Positions 54,031-64,000 of a DNA stretch of 64,000 bases are shown one piece after another; the stretch's first letter is position 1; each line of letters starts with the position of its first letter. The notes under the pieces were generated by a model. That model ran no database searches, was not told the DNA's origin, and saw only the letters and a program-made list of their open reading frames with translations. The DNA is from Margaritifera margaritifera (taxonomy: Eukaryota > Mollusca > Bivalvia > Unionida > Margaritiferidae), in assembly GCA_029931535.1 (NCBI GenBank), contig JAQPZY010001688.1:4767001-4831000 (forward strand). Direction: 5' to 3'. The translations under genes were made by a program, and so were the position numbers.

Positions 54031-56144
54031 TTAGCCTTTCTGACTGATTTCAATTTGGGATTCAGAGCACATGGTGTTGTTGCTGAGACAAATGGTTGCC
54101 ATCAGACTAGAGTTCGACTTTGAAGACACGGATGTTTGTCCAAGACAAATGGTGTTGATGGACGATCCATATTGTTGTATTGTTGGATTTGTGTTTAGTC
54201 CGTTCTTCACACCTCTCTGTTGACAGAATTTCTTCATCAAGTCGGAATTGAAGAATCCAGGATTTATGTCCCTACCACTTCCGAATTTTTGGTGGCAGAG
54301 TGATATAAAACCCATCACAGAGTTCAGGTCATCTCGTGTTTCTTTGGTCATAAGATGCTTTCCAGGCACAAATAAGGTCGACTCAGTGACCTTTTTGAAC
54401 CCAGGTGTTGAAAACATTCAACACGTCTTGAAGCATACCAAGTCGAGGTTCGTTAATGTCAGTAATTGATCGATTTCTATCATAAAATACTTCTGTGATC
54501 TTACTGGTTTGTTCTAGGAGATGTACAGTCCCCCGTACGCTTTCGGTTCGTTAATGAGGCCTGGTAAGATCGCATAATGAAAAGCATTTCCTTACTAAGA
54601 ACATAAATTGCGAAAGAGTTCCGTATTTTTGTGAGAGTACTCTGAACCCTCCCTGAAGATTAAACTTGAACGCCTCTGTAAAATGGTCCTATACAATGAC
54701 CGATCCGTCTGCCAGAGACAAAAATCTTCCAGATGCATGTTCATTTGCTGATTTGCTCGACTCCAAGTTATTTCTTACTTTCTTCAAAACGTGCATGACA
54801 TCTTGAATGATACAAATCCTATGGCTAGCATCGTACATATTCTTCGTCATATACCCTTCTTCCATGGGGTCGCCTGTAAACAACATAGATGAAAAGGAAC
54901 GGTTGGTCGATTCTCGATCCATCATTACATAATCTACCATGAAACTTCTGTCATCAAGTCTGTCAACCCCGTCCCATATGTTTAAATAAATCTAGTGGGC
55001 TGTAACTTTTTCTGAAGTAAAATATGCGATGGGTCACCTAAACCCGGTGAAACCGTGAAATATCAACTGGAAAACATGGGTTGTAAGCTTGATCTTTTTC
55101 TGACCGTTAAGTATCACGTCAATTCTGTTGTTTATCTAAACCATGTGCAGGGCGTCAGCCAACTTCCATTCATCCTCTTCCTTTGCTATCTTTAAGTCGT
55201 CCTGAATTGTCATTTCATCAATCAAGATTCCACCATGCTTTCCAAAGTCACTTATATTCTATCTATCAGCCTCTCTAACCATCCAAGTAAAATTGTCGCC
55301 TACAAATCCGGGTTGTGTTTCACTGAAGTTTTGTAGTGCTGCAAAAGACGTTTCGATGGCAGTGTTAGAAAACCGGACGAATTCAGGTCCTGATAAGCGC
55401 TTGGTAATCTGCAATACAGGCTCAAAGAAAGACTTAAAATATCCCGATTCCACCGCTATTGTCTTGAAACCTTCTCCTTCTCATTATTTCTTAGTTGAGA
55501 TTCCAACAGACTTTTAAATTTCTCTGGTGCGCCACTAAACGTAACAACTTAAGAAGCTTATCCGTTTCGGTGTCGTCATCTGCAGTTATCACTACTTCTG
55601 GTGCCGCGGCCGCAATCCCATTTGGTTCTAATTCCACAGTTGGTATTTCTACAAGAACAATCGCATTACCTTCATTTGTCTCCATATCAGGGACAAAGCA
55701 GCCATCAACCTCATCATCTTCTTTCCTTTTCTTTTTACAACGAAGATTGGTTGTACACGTCGAGCATAGTTCCTGTTTGAATGACCATGGTTCGACGATC
55801 TTGCACAATATACCTTGACCAATCTTCTTTGACAGCATTTTTGACGCCTGATAGTTCTCGTCAAAACTCCTTCCCTTGCAGAGCTTTATATTTTGGCATA
55901 AATACACCAATCCATCAGCGGTGCTATTTGTTAAGTCTAAGTGTTGCTGGATATGTAGCGAAGTCCCCCTAATCAGCAAACTAGTTGTTTTTCCAAAATT
56001 CACAGTGCAGGTAACAATTTGACCATTTACGACATGGACTATTGGACACATAATGGTCAATTGCCCTAAGTTGTCTTGGCCTGCTTTGCATTCACTGGGA
56101 ATAACCACTGAGGCGTTATCCGTTGATATTTTCGATCTCTCCAC
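54031..56144 (-). pseudogene. P-element-like (THAP9-related) transposase, decayed
   Basis: Read leftward from 56144. A first segment (56144-55491) has a cysteine cluster (ELCSTCTTNLRCKKKRK) and acidic linkers. 55453-55259 has GPEFVRFSNTAIETSFAALQ. A middle part in other frames has LTTHVFQLIFHGFTGF near 55090 and STNRSFSSMLFTGDP within 54940-54689, followed by CIIQDVMHVLKKVRNNLESS, the RNase H-like catalytic region and helix of P-type transposases. The C-terminal segment (54417-54031) has KFCQQRGVKNGLNTNPT and TICLGQTSVSSKSNS, the conserved end. At least five frame breaks or stops. It would cut and paste DNA; this copy cannot. No THAP zinc finger was recognised at the N-terminus. Confidence 0.8.
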
Positions 56145-57069
56145 AAGACCAGTATAACAGCTGTATCCGCTACCATTTATTTACACGACTGTACGTTTGG
56201 ATTCGGGAAATAAAGATGGGATCACTCTTGAGAGTATTTCCCTTCGAAGGAGTATATCGAAGAGGAGCAAAGAAATCCTTGGCTTTGGTGTAAATTTCTC
56301 CAAATATTATCATACCACCTACTTTTGGTTGGTAATTGGTTGTCAGCCTGGAAATACATTAGTATCGTTCAGCGGGTCTTGAAATTTTCAGAGAGAGAGA
56401 GAGAGAGAGAGTAGACTAATCAGACTATAGCTTTACTATGAAAGCTTGTTGAAAACCTCTACAGGATGAGTGTATAGCTCCATTTCTTTGATCTAGATCT
56501 TGACCTCTTGACCTTTGAACCAAATGTGAACAACATGCTTTTTTTTTTGCATGAAACCATTCCACCTTTAAAAATGTACATATCAACTGATCTCTGAAAA
56601 ATTTACTTCATTATTGAACATAGTCTTACAGCAGGCGACTCAAAAATGAATGATCCATATAACAAATTTTTCGCTGTCATATGATGGGACTATTCAGAAA
56701 TTCACAAGTGTGGTGGTTGTGGTGGGGTTTTAAGGGGGTTAAGGCTATCATGCAGGAATATTAAGTTTATTTGCAATTGCTTAAATAACCTCTAGATTTC
56801 CCAAGTCAATACGTTCTTAGAAATAAATAATGGCTGTCAGAGTAAATGTACTGCTGTTCTTTAAATTGGGCGTATAGAACTTCTGTTTCAATGCAGGAAT
56901 ATTATTTCGTCACAGAGCCAAAGTGGCATTTCCTGCTGACGCACTCATAAAAACCAATTTGACAGTACAAGATTTATTAATTATATTGATCTGTTAAGAT
57001 GTGTTGTTTTCTTTCCAATGCAATTAGAAGCAAAACGTATTCGTAAAGTTAAGTTTGTTTCCTTTTTCA
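56145..57069. other. Spacer between the divergent transposase and helicase genes
   Basis: Holds an (AG)n run at 56390-56411. The exon with the Walker A loop of the helicase was expected near here and not found. If the two genes belong to one element, this would be its shared promoter region; nothing in the sequence proves that. Confidence 0.4.
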
Positions 57070-58084
57070 GAAACATGATTAAATCATTAAGTGGTCAGAA
57101 AAAGTGGCAGTTACTTCCTCTACTGGAATGGCCACTGAATTTTTCAAACTATGGCGGAAGTACTTTGCATCACTGGGCTGGCTTATATGATGGTAAATAC
57201 GGTAAAGAGGTTCTACTTCAGAAACTTCTTAAGGGCGATAATTACGACGTAGCTGAGAGAATTCGGAAGACAGATGTACTGGTCATAGATGAAATGGGGA
57301 TGGTTTCAAGGAAAACTTTTGAGATGTTGGAGTACGTATGCAGGAATATTAGGAAGCCATTTGCCATTTTTGGAGGAATTCAGGCAAGTAATATCACAAA
57401 TTCATATCACTTTCATGAACAATATATTCTTCGCACACTGGGGCTGATTGGGGGAGAGGGCGGGGAACGGGTGGTGGTCGTGATGGTAGGACGAACCGTC
57501 GTGCCCCCTCCTAAAAATGAGCGCGTAAGTTTACTGTAAAGTTACATGGTTAAAATTATGCCTGGAAACGCTTAAAATGCAGGAGCTTCCATGGGCTCCC
57601 CTCCCCCCACCCCGGTCCCCAACCAGGGTTTTGTCCTACATTCCCCTCGCTTACTTATTTACGCCCTCCGCCCCATTAAGGATACTAAACGATATTTCTG
57701 GATCCGCCCCTAGCAGCAGTAGCATTGTGCCCTCGTAAATGTGAGAAATGCTGGCATGGTGTAAGGATAGATATATATTTCACGCAATCAATCACATGTA
57801 TTAAAGATTTTTTTTTCTACGTTTTGAACAACCGACACGGTTAAATATAATTGGCATTCGACCAATGAATGTTCTGTGCTATTTTGTTTTCGAAGGATCA
57901 CGGTACACTCTATATCGCGTTTGACCAACTCTTAGCTAGCAACTCATTTTGGTAAGAATATGTTTAAAAAAAGACCTTGCACAGAATAGCACGGACCGTG
58001 CTCGTTCGAGTGTCGAACTTGCAATATGGTATTTATATCTTCTGAAACAGTTTTGGTCAGCTGATGACACCCACACCCACCACA

Positions 58085-58088
<4 letters not shown>

Positions 58089-58139
<51 letters not shown>
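58089..58139. repeat. (TC)n microsatellite in the helicase intron
   Basis: About 25 TC units. Confidence 0.97.
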
Positions 58140-58141
<2 letters not shown>

Positions 58142-58598
58142 ACTATTTGATTATTAAGTAGAATTAAACAACTTCAGGTATTAATGGAAATCAAGTGAGT
58201 ATTTGCATAATGTTTTATATGATTGTTTCATGTCTCGTATATATTTATCGAATCGCCCACAGGAAGAAATAAAAATATCTAGAAACGGGCATTGACGCAG
58301 ATATGTAAATCATATTTGGCGTCATCCTAAAGTATGAGACCATATAAAAGATACCTTCACGCTCAAAATAGATATGACATTTGATTTGGGGGGGGGGGAT
58401 ATTACATTTCCTTGATAACCAAAACAAACGTTCATGAAGAAATTCAGACGTTTCTTTTCCTTTTGAACAGGCCATTGCCTCTGGTGACTTCAAACAGGTG
58501 CTACCGGTTCCAAATTACATGCACGACGATGATGGAGAATATTGTTTTGACACAGAGATATTCCGAAAAGTCTCCCTCATCACATACGTCTCAACAAG

Positions 58599-58599
58599 G

Positions 58600-58648
<49 letters not shown>

Positions 58649-58667
58649 CACACACACACACACACAA
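58599..58667. repeat. Compound (TC)n(CA)n microsatellite just after helicase exon 2
   Basis: A TC run passes into a CA run. It begins at the exon-intron edge and may have grown over the original splice donor. Confidence 0.97.
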
Positions 58668-58802
58668 GCACAATTTATGTATAATTCTTGCCAATTGTTC
58701 CTGTGTAAAATTATGTTATTGATACCTTCCTGCAGAACTATTTATTGTGGTTTCTATCTCGATCTTTAACTTTATTTTACCAACTGCAATAGCTTTTTCC
58801 AG

Positions 58803-58893
58803 TGTCCACATATGATATACATGTCCACATATATACATGTCCACACATGATATACATGTCCACATATGATATACATGTCCACATATGATATAC
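58803..58893. repeat. 19-bp tandem repeat, 4-5 units
   Basis: CCACATATGATATACATGT recurs every 19 bases; one unit has a small deletion. Confidence 0.9.
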
Positions 58894-61061
58894 AAACCTT
58901 GTTATGTATTTATAGTTAATTAGTGAATGAAAGTATTCTTACATCTTCTGCCCTATATGGAAATCACCAAAAACGAAACAGTTGCCCACAAAGGAATGAT
59001 TAATAACTTCCCTGGTTTTGGATCATGTCTTTAAGGCATTTCTGTCCGAGACGTTAATAGTCGCAAAACGACTGACCCCATCCAAATCGTTCTCATGGGA
59101 TGGACATGAAATTTAAATTTATTTAAGTAACTGTAACGAACTATTGTTCCTAACAGCAATAGATTGAAATTCATTTAAAAGCTTCTATATATTTGAAACA
59201 ATTGCATTGTACATTTATATAATTTTGGATGACCAGTATCATAATGGTACCATAAGAAGTTATGTTTCTGCTAAAATGTTATTATTCTGGTTATTAAGGA
59301 AAGAGAACGATCTCGTACGAGCTGTAAATGAACTTTACAACGGCCAGCCTTCCCCTGAGACAAAAGCTCTTCTTAAAGGCATGGGAGAACCTTTACATGG
59401 TGATGAACCTATTGTTAGGCTATTTGGCAAAAATTTCGACGTTGATTATTACAATCAACTGATGTTGGATTCCGCAGATGGTACACAGAGCACGTACATA
59501 GCTACTAATGAGGGTAATTTTGTTTCCTACAGTAGTTTAAATTGTGTTATAGTTTGCTATTTATTTCCTTATGATCCTTCTATACTAAACAGTAAAGACA
59601 TAGTTATAACTTTTCAGACGATGGCTGTTATGTCGGCAGCAACGCCACCATCATTAGTGCAAAGCGTAGGTGCATTCATAATGACAAAATTTCTAGAATA
59701 ATTTTAATGATACAATATGATTTTTTTTTCGCAAATATATATATTGCTGCCTTACTCGGTTCATGGACGCTTGTTAGGTCAAACAAGTTGAATAATGAAT
59801 GCTACCTGTTCATAAAATGAAGTATTAGCATTATGCCACGTAACATATCCAGTGCTCTCAGTAGAAAATGTAGAGCGGGCAACATCGGACCACTAGGTCC
59901 AGAATTGAAATTAAGATTCTTAATTTGAAGGGTCAAGTTCAAAACGTCAGAAATCCGAAGTTTTAGAGGTTTTAAGGGAATAGGCAATAAACCATCACAA
60001 CAGTTAATTACAAAGCATACAATTATTGAGAAAGTATTGTTGAGAGTACCTTTTTTTAGCTGATAATTACCATGAAAGCTTAACTTTTGTGCAGCAACGA
60101 ACAGCATAAATAGGAGGATGGGAGTGGAAGGAGGACTGACAAATAGTCGACGGTTCCATGCAGGCAAGGCAAATTCAGATTCGAATTATCAGCTTATTTT
60201 GCCATCCTTTTGATTAAAGTAAACAGTGATGGTTCTTGAATAAATAAAAGTAACCCTATTAACTCTGGTATGTTAAAAAATACTTTTAAGGTAATGTACC
60301 ACATAAAGAATCAAAACTGAGGTGACGTAAGGGTGTGTCGGGGGGCGGGGGGGGGGGGAGGAGAGGTCCAAACTACGTGCGTCAGCGGGCTTCCCATATA
60401 GGAAAGCCGTGTGTTAAACTCGCATTTCGCGCGTGTTTGACCCGAAATCCTTCGTTATTTTAATTATGTTGGGAAAATTATTTCATTGCCATTAGCCAGC
60501 TTTCAAGTGTGCGATTCGCGATGTAATAAGGTCGTTGCAATGCGGATCCAGTATTTCGTACGACTTGCATATGCAATAACAGTCCAGAGGGCACAAGAGC
60601 AATCATTGGATAGACTGGAGATTGATTGCTCTTCATTTTTCGCACCAGGTCAAATGGGAGTGTCAGTGGAAAGGCAACATGCAAAGAAGGTCTCACGATT
60701 GTGAACTACAATGCCAAAGCCGCACGCCTCAAACATCCAAAATCAGTGTATGATATTGACAATTATGTTGGAGTTGAAATGAAAGAGAACATTTCGTGTT
60801 GTCAGTCTAAGCATACATCAGAAAGACATGTCAAACAGAAATATCAGTGCAGGAAGAGAACCAAACACTAATGACGAAGGACAGAAATGTACAAAGCGTA
60901 CTTGTTCTGCAGATACACGTACGGAGGTCGAAGTACAACTTAGGACTGACAAAGCAAAACGGTATATTTCAGAGCGTCCTTCAACCTCTAGGCAGACATA
61001 GTTAGTGGATTGTCCATTCTCGGTAGACGCATAAATCAGCAAGCTAAGGTTAAGCAATGAA

Positions 61062-61610
61062 ATGTGCTTATCGGTTTCACGCGAAGCTGGGTCACAGTTG
61101 CTAATAATACACATAGATTCCTTGTATGCTAGAGTCTCTGCATGGATGAATAATGATTTAAAAACAACCGCTTCCAGGTCAAATGTCTACAAACAGGCTC
61201 ACGCTTTCCTTACCAATGATGAACACCTCGACATGTGCTACCAGGGCATGCCAGTAAATCTGTCAACTGGGGCGGATAACGTAGCACCAGCTGCCGTAGG
61301 AAAGTTACGGTATATCGATGGTGCATGCGTGCATAAGATCAAAGATCGATTACAACTGGGTGTCATCAGAAATATAGGAACAATGGACGCGGGATCCAAG
61401 TTGCAGCGGAGAGTGGACTATCTCAAACAGCAATTGCTGCAGAAACTTAGCATAGACGAAGAGATAACCACTGTGACGAATAAGCCACAAAGTCTATCTG
61501 ATATAGAGGACAGACAAGGAAGATCTAGAGGCCTAATTCATGTGAGGGATGATGTTTTTCCTTTCTTTGTAAAGTTTAATAATTTTATTCAGTCAAAGTT
61601 GACAGAATGA
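61062..61610 (+). CDS. Conserved protein linked to the PIF1-like helicase, unknown function
   Basis: An open stretch of 182 codons with a well-formed C-terminal part: KLRYIDGACVHKIKDRLQLG, then KLQRRVDYLKQQLLQKL and LSDIEDRQGRSRGLIHV, ending FVKFNNFIQSKL. The charged helices and the RYI-GAC-H pattern recur, to my recollection, in mollusc proteins that sit beside PIF1-like helicases or carry PHD fingers. The family has no function that I know. The first 30 or so residues may belong to an intron. A lead-in segment (60870-61000, with KCTKRTCSADTRTEVEV) is open and could be an earlier part of the same protein. It is probably one exon of a multi-exon gene continuing into 61730-62140. Confidence 0.5.
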   Translation: MCLSVSREAGSQLLIIHIDSLYARVSAWMNNDLKTTASRSNVYKQAHAFLTNDEHLDMCYQGMPVNLSTGADNVAPAAVGKLRYIDGACVHKIKDRLQLGVIRNIGTMDAGSKLQRRVDYLKQQLLQKLSIDEEITTVTNKPQSLSDIEDRQGRSRGLIHVRDDVFPFFVKFNNFIQSKLTE

Positions 61611-61729
61611 AGTTTTCATCTTTATGATCAGAGACCCATATCTATATTAGAGGGACAGTTTATATTAATGTTGACCTAATTACATGCTGGCTGGACCTTT
61701 TCCATACAGACTAAATAGAGGATAATTTA

Positions 61730-62140
61730 GACGATGAAATGTTTACAGGAATTTTGATTGATTTATATGAGCAGGTTTCGGATCATTTCTTGAACATAGC
61801 CTTCGTGGATGGTCTCAATGAGCTGAAAGAATCAATTCCTATGAAGAAGAGACAGGCACTCCGGCCAAAACTGCAGGCCCTAACCGAAAGCAGAACACTG
61901 AAACGAAAGCCTGTTATTTTCACATCATTCCAGAAGATAATATTGCATGTGATATCTGCAGCTTGTGGTTCCATTTCGGATGCGTTGGACTGACCGGAAA
62001 TGAACCCTTTGTCTGACGCAAAACGTCCGTATGGAAGTGCCAGACATGTTTGACGGCGACTGTGATGGGCAAAGGAAATAGCAGGAGAGGAGACAGAGGA
62101 AGGAAGTCGTCTGTGTAAAATAGCACGAATGCGCCTCAAC
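61730..62140 (+). pseudogene. PHD-finger segment downstream of the PIF1-like helicase
   Basis: After the acceptor-like TAATTTAG near 61730, an open stretch (61739-61993) encodes a helical part (LYEQVSDHFLNIAFVDGLNE). In another frame from about 61930 follow CDICSLWFHFGCVGLTG and VWKCQTC. The C-x2-C, W-F-H-x2-C and W-x-C-x2-C spacing is the second half of a PHD zinc finger, which binds histone tails. The first cysteine pair is only partly present, and a stop falls between the two halves, so the finger is damaged. A frameshift joins the helical part and the finger. Confidence 0.55.
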
Positions 62141-62150
62141 CATCAGGATA

Positions 62151-63172
62151 GTCAAAAATAAATATGTAGGAACTCACAAGAAGTCCTTTTATTACCTCGT
62201 TTGATGATTTTTAATTGCTAAATATTGAAATCGTGTCATAAATTATTGTGAAATCACACACCACATTATTAAACAACAATATTTTTCTGATACATTTAAC
62301 TTAACCAGGCTCATAATATAAATGCAGTACAAAAAGATGCCATGGCCATTGACATTGAACCTTATATCATGGAGAGAAGATTGTTAAACTCGGCTCATAT
62401 ACTGTCAAAATACATACAAATGGTTTAATTTATAAGCTATATTCAGGTATATTAAGGTATATCCTGAGACAATGTTTTATGAAAATGTGTTTATACTTTT
62501 TGTCTGTAGTTGGATGGTCGACACCAGTTTTCAAAACATTTGACCTTGAGCTCTGTGTAAGATTGCTGACCATGCAAATGTTCAGTGAAAAACAACTAAA
62601 TACGAAGTTTCTTTAGAATTCATTTGTAGATCTATAGGTAACAGAGTTCTTACGCTTAATGAAGTGCAAAAATACTAGCAGTGTCCTTTGACTGGATCCC
62701 AAGATCAGACAAGAATGGTTTATAACATTCCATGTTGTCAAATTAATGTAAGTAAGGAACGAGATTACAGACATTTATTGTACGAAGTATTTGTCAGATA
62801 ATTAAGAAAATTCGTACATTTGCCATTCACCACTGTAATGTTTAGAAAACTCATAAGTCATTATTTTGCTTATGGTAATTAGACAAAAGGCAATTTGTAA
62901 GTGCTGCAGTTGCAAGCATGTTTCTTTAAGCAACGATGCCATCAGTAGGTAAATTAAACATTGACCGATGCATCGATATCAAGATATGTCGATCGATTAC
63001 AAGCCTGATAAATACATACATAGATACATACATAACGAAAATAAACAAGAAAAAACTTTTTCCCCAGCAATTTCCGACATATATAATTAACTTGCACTGA
63101 AGGAGATCCGCAAATAAGATTAATGTCTGAATTTATTTTACTTTCTATGTATCTCTTTATCTTCCATCTCCA

Positions 63173-63174
<2 letters not shown>
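62151..63174. other. AT-rich spacer
   Basis: No gene or repeat recognised. Confidence 0.45.
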
Positions 63175-63250
<76 letters not shown>

Positions 63251-63255
63251 GAGAG
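63175..63255. repeat. Compound (GT)n(GA)n microsatellite
   Basis: A GT run passes directly into a GA run, the complement of the TC/AC type at 18.6 kb. Confidence 0.98.
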
Positions 63256-63399
63256 GATGCAGTAGTTTTGAGGATAAATTGTTATAACCCTCCCCCGGAC
63301 CTTTCAAAGAAATTCTTCAAATATTAGATAAAACCTTTACAATTTGGGTACAAATGTTTATATCATTGACCTGGGCGTGGTATAAACAGTGCATCATAT

Positions 63400-63899
63400 C
63401 TCTCTTCTCTCGCTCTCGTCATTGTCATCGACATCATCAACGATGGTAAATCTTTAGTGCACAATATCATATTCACCAATATTTCTTCTCTCTCATCATC
63501 ATACATTTAAAGTCATTTTTTTTCTCCTTTATCACCGCCATTTTTCTGTCTCCCTCTCACCATCATCATCAATGGTAAATTTATCATATAAAGTATAATT
63601 TTTATCTCTCTATCGTCAGCATCATCATTAATGCTAAATATATCGTATAAAGACATTTCTTTCATTCATCACCTATTTCTCTCTGTCTCTCTCTCTCTAA
63701 CATCATCATCATCAATGGTAAATCGTATAGATATCATTTTGTTCTCTCTCACATCATCATCAATTGTAATATATCGTATAAAGTATAGATTTTCTCATTC
63801 ACAACCATTTATTTTCTCTTTCTCATCGCCATCATCATCAATGATAAATCAGTCCTTTAAAGTATCAGTTTTTCTCCATTACTACCGTTTGTTCTCTTT

Positions 63900-63936
<37 letters not shown>

Positions 63937-63990
63937 ATGGTAAATCTGTCATACAAGTATCATATTTTCTCCTTCACCATTATTTTTCTT
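63400..63990. repeat. Diverged tandem array with embedded (CAT)n, about 90-100 bp period
   Basis: Each unit has a TC-rich stretch, CATCATCATCAATGGTAAAT and ATCGTATAAAGTATA-like sequence. About six diverged units are seen, with the CAT run longest near 63902-63937. The array may continue past the window end. Confidence 0.8.
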
Positions 63991-64000
63991 TTATGAAAAA

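Larger units (their letters stand above)
57070..60871 (+). pseudogene. PIF1-like DNA helicase, interrupted by introns and frameshifts
   Basis: A superfamily 1B helicase that unwinds DNA 5' to 3'. Exon 1 (57070-57383) follows the acceptor TTTCCTTTTTCAG and carries GGSTLHHWAGLYDG (motif Ia region), VLVIDEMGMV (Walker B) and FGGIQ. A frameshift lies near 57150. Exon 2 (58471-58601) continues in phase with ASGDFKQVLPVPNY (motif III) and DDGEYCF. Exon 3 (59298-59513) has KENDLVRAVNELYNG and RLFGKNFDVDYYN. The last exon (from 60500) has LAYAITVQRAQEQSLDRLEI and SSFFAPGQMG (motifs V-VI), then a frameshift near 60665 before ARLKHPKSVYD. The Walker A exon is missing, and the usual Gly in QRAQG is Glu here. 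The section between exon 3 and 60500 was not identified. Confidence 0.8.

Noticed and set aside
58412..58722. Open frames rich in Ser-Leu and His-Thr repeats
   Set aside because: Only the first part (58471-58601) is helicase exon; the rest is translation of the TC/CA microsatellite.
61783..62155. Minus-strand frames of 68-118 codons
   Set aside because: They are antisense to the PHD-finger segment, which has clear zinc-binding spacing on the plus strand.

Overview
The window reads as animal nuclear DNA, most likely from a bivalve mollusc. It is AT-rich, dense in microsatellites and minisatellites, and carries tRNA-derived SINEs and long GGCGGCCAT-containing interspersed repeats of kinds I associate with bivalves. 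The bivalve call is inference; no species can be named. Almost every recognisable coding region belongs to a mobile element and is broken by stops and frameshifts. Only one or two small stretches look like possible host exons.

Layout. (1) 1-7.4 kb, minus strand: a decayed Maverick/Polinton (virus-like DNA transposon). Reading right to left it holds a YqaJ-like exonuclease, a packaging ATPase, a conserved unknown gene, a minor capsid protein, a small basic protein, the major capsid protein, two related hydrophobic core-type proteins, an adenain-like protease, a zinc ribbon, a phospholipase A2-like domain, and an integrase cut by the window edge. (2) 8.4-19.8 kb: a second Maverick-like module with protein-primed DNA polymerase B (plus), an unknown gene and a coiled-coil gene (minus), and a glycine-tract gene (plus). 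(3) 20-35.5 kb: mostly satellites, hairpins, interspersed repeats and one possible host exon. (4) 35.6-43.2 kb: a third module with an unknown gene and the coiled-coil gene on plus, and the glycine-tract gene and polymerase B on minus. It repeats module 2 in mirror image, and its polymerase gene is split by a 1.05 kb hAT-like element. (5) 43-53 kb: SINE and LINE remnants, a second GGCGGCCAT-type repeat, satellites and a solo LTR with a perfect 5-bp target duplication. (6) 54-62.2 kb: a decayed P-element-like transposase (minus), head to head with a PIF1-like helicase followed by an unknown conserved protein and a PHD-finger segment (plus). (7) 62-64 kb: spacer and satellites.

How the genes fit together. 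In life the Maverick genes would have covered integration (integrase), replication (polymerase B, possibly with the exonuclease), genome packaging (ATPase), and capsid assembly and maturation (major and minor capsid proteins, protease). None is intact here. The P-like transposase and the PIF1/PHD block may be one element or two neighbours. The most informative signals are the mirror-image Maverick modules, minisatellites that grew out of coding sequence, an exonuclease that I do not know from canonical Polinton gene sets, and a pair of near-perfect hairpins.
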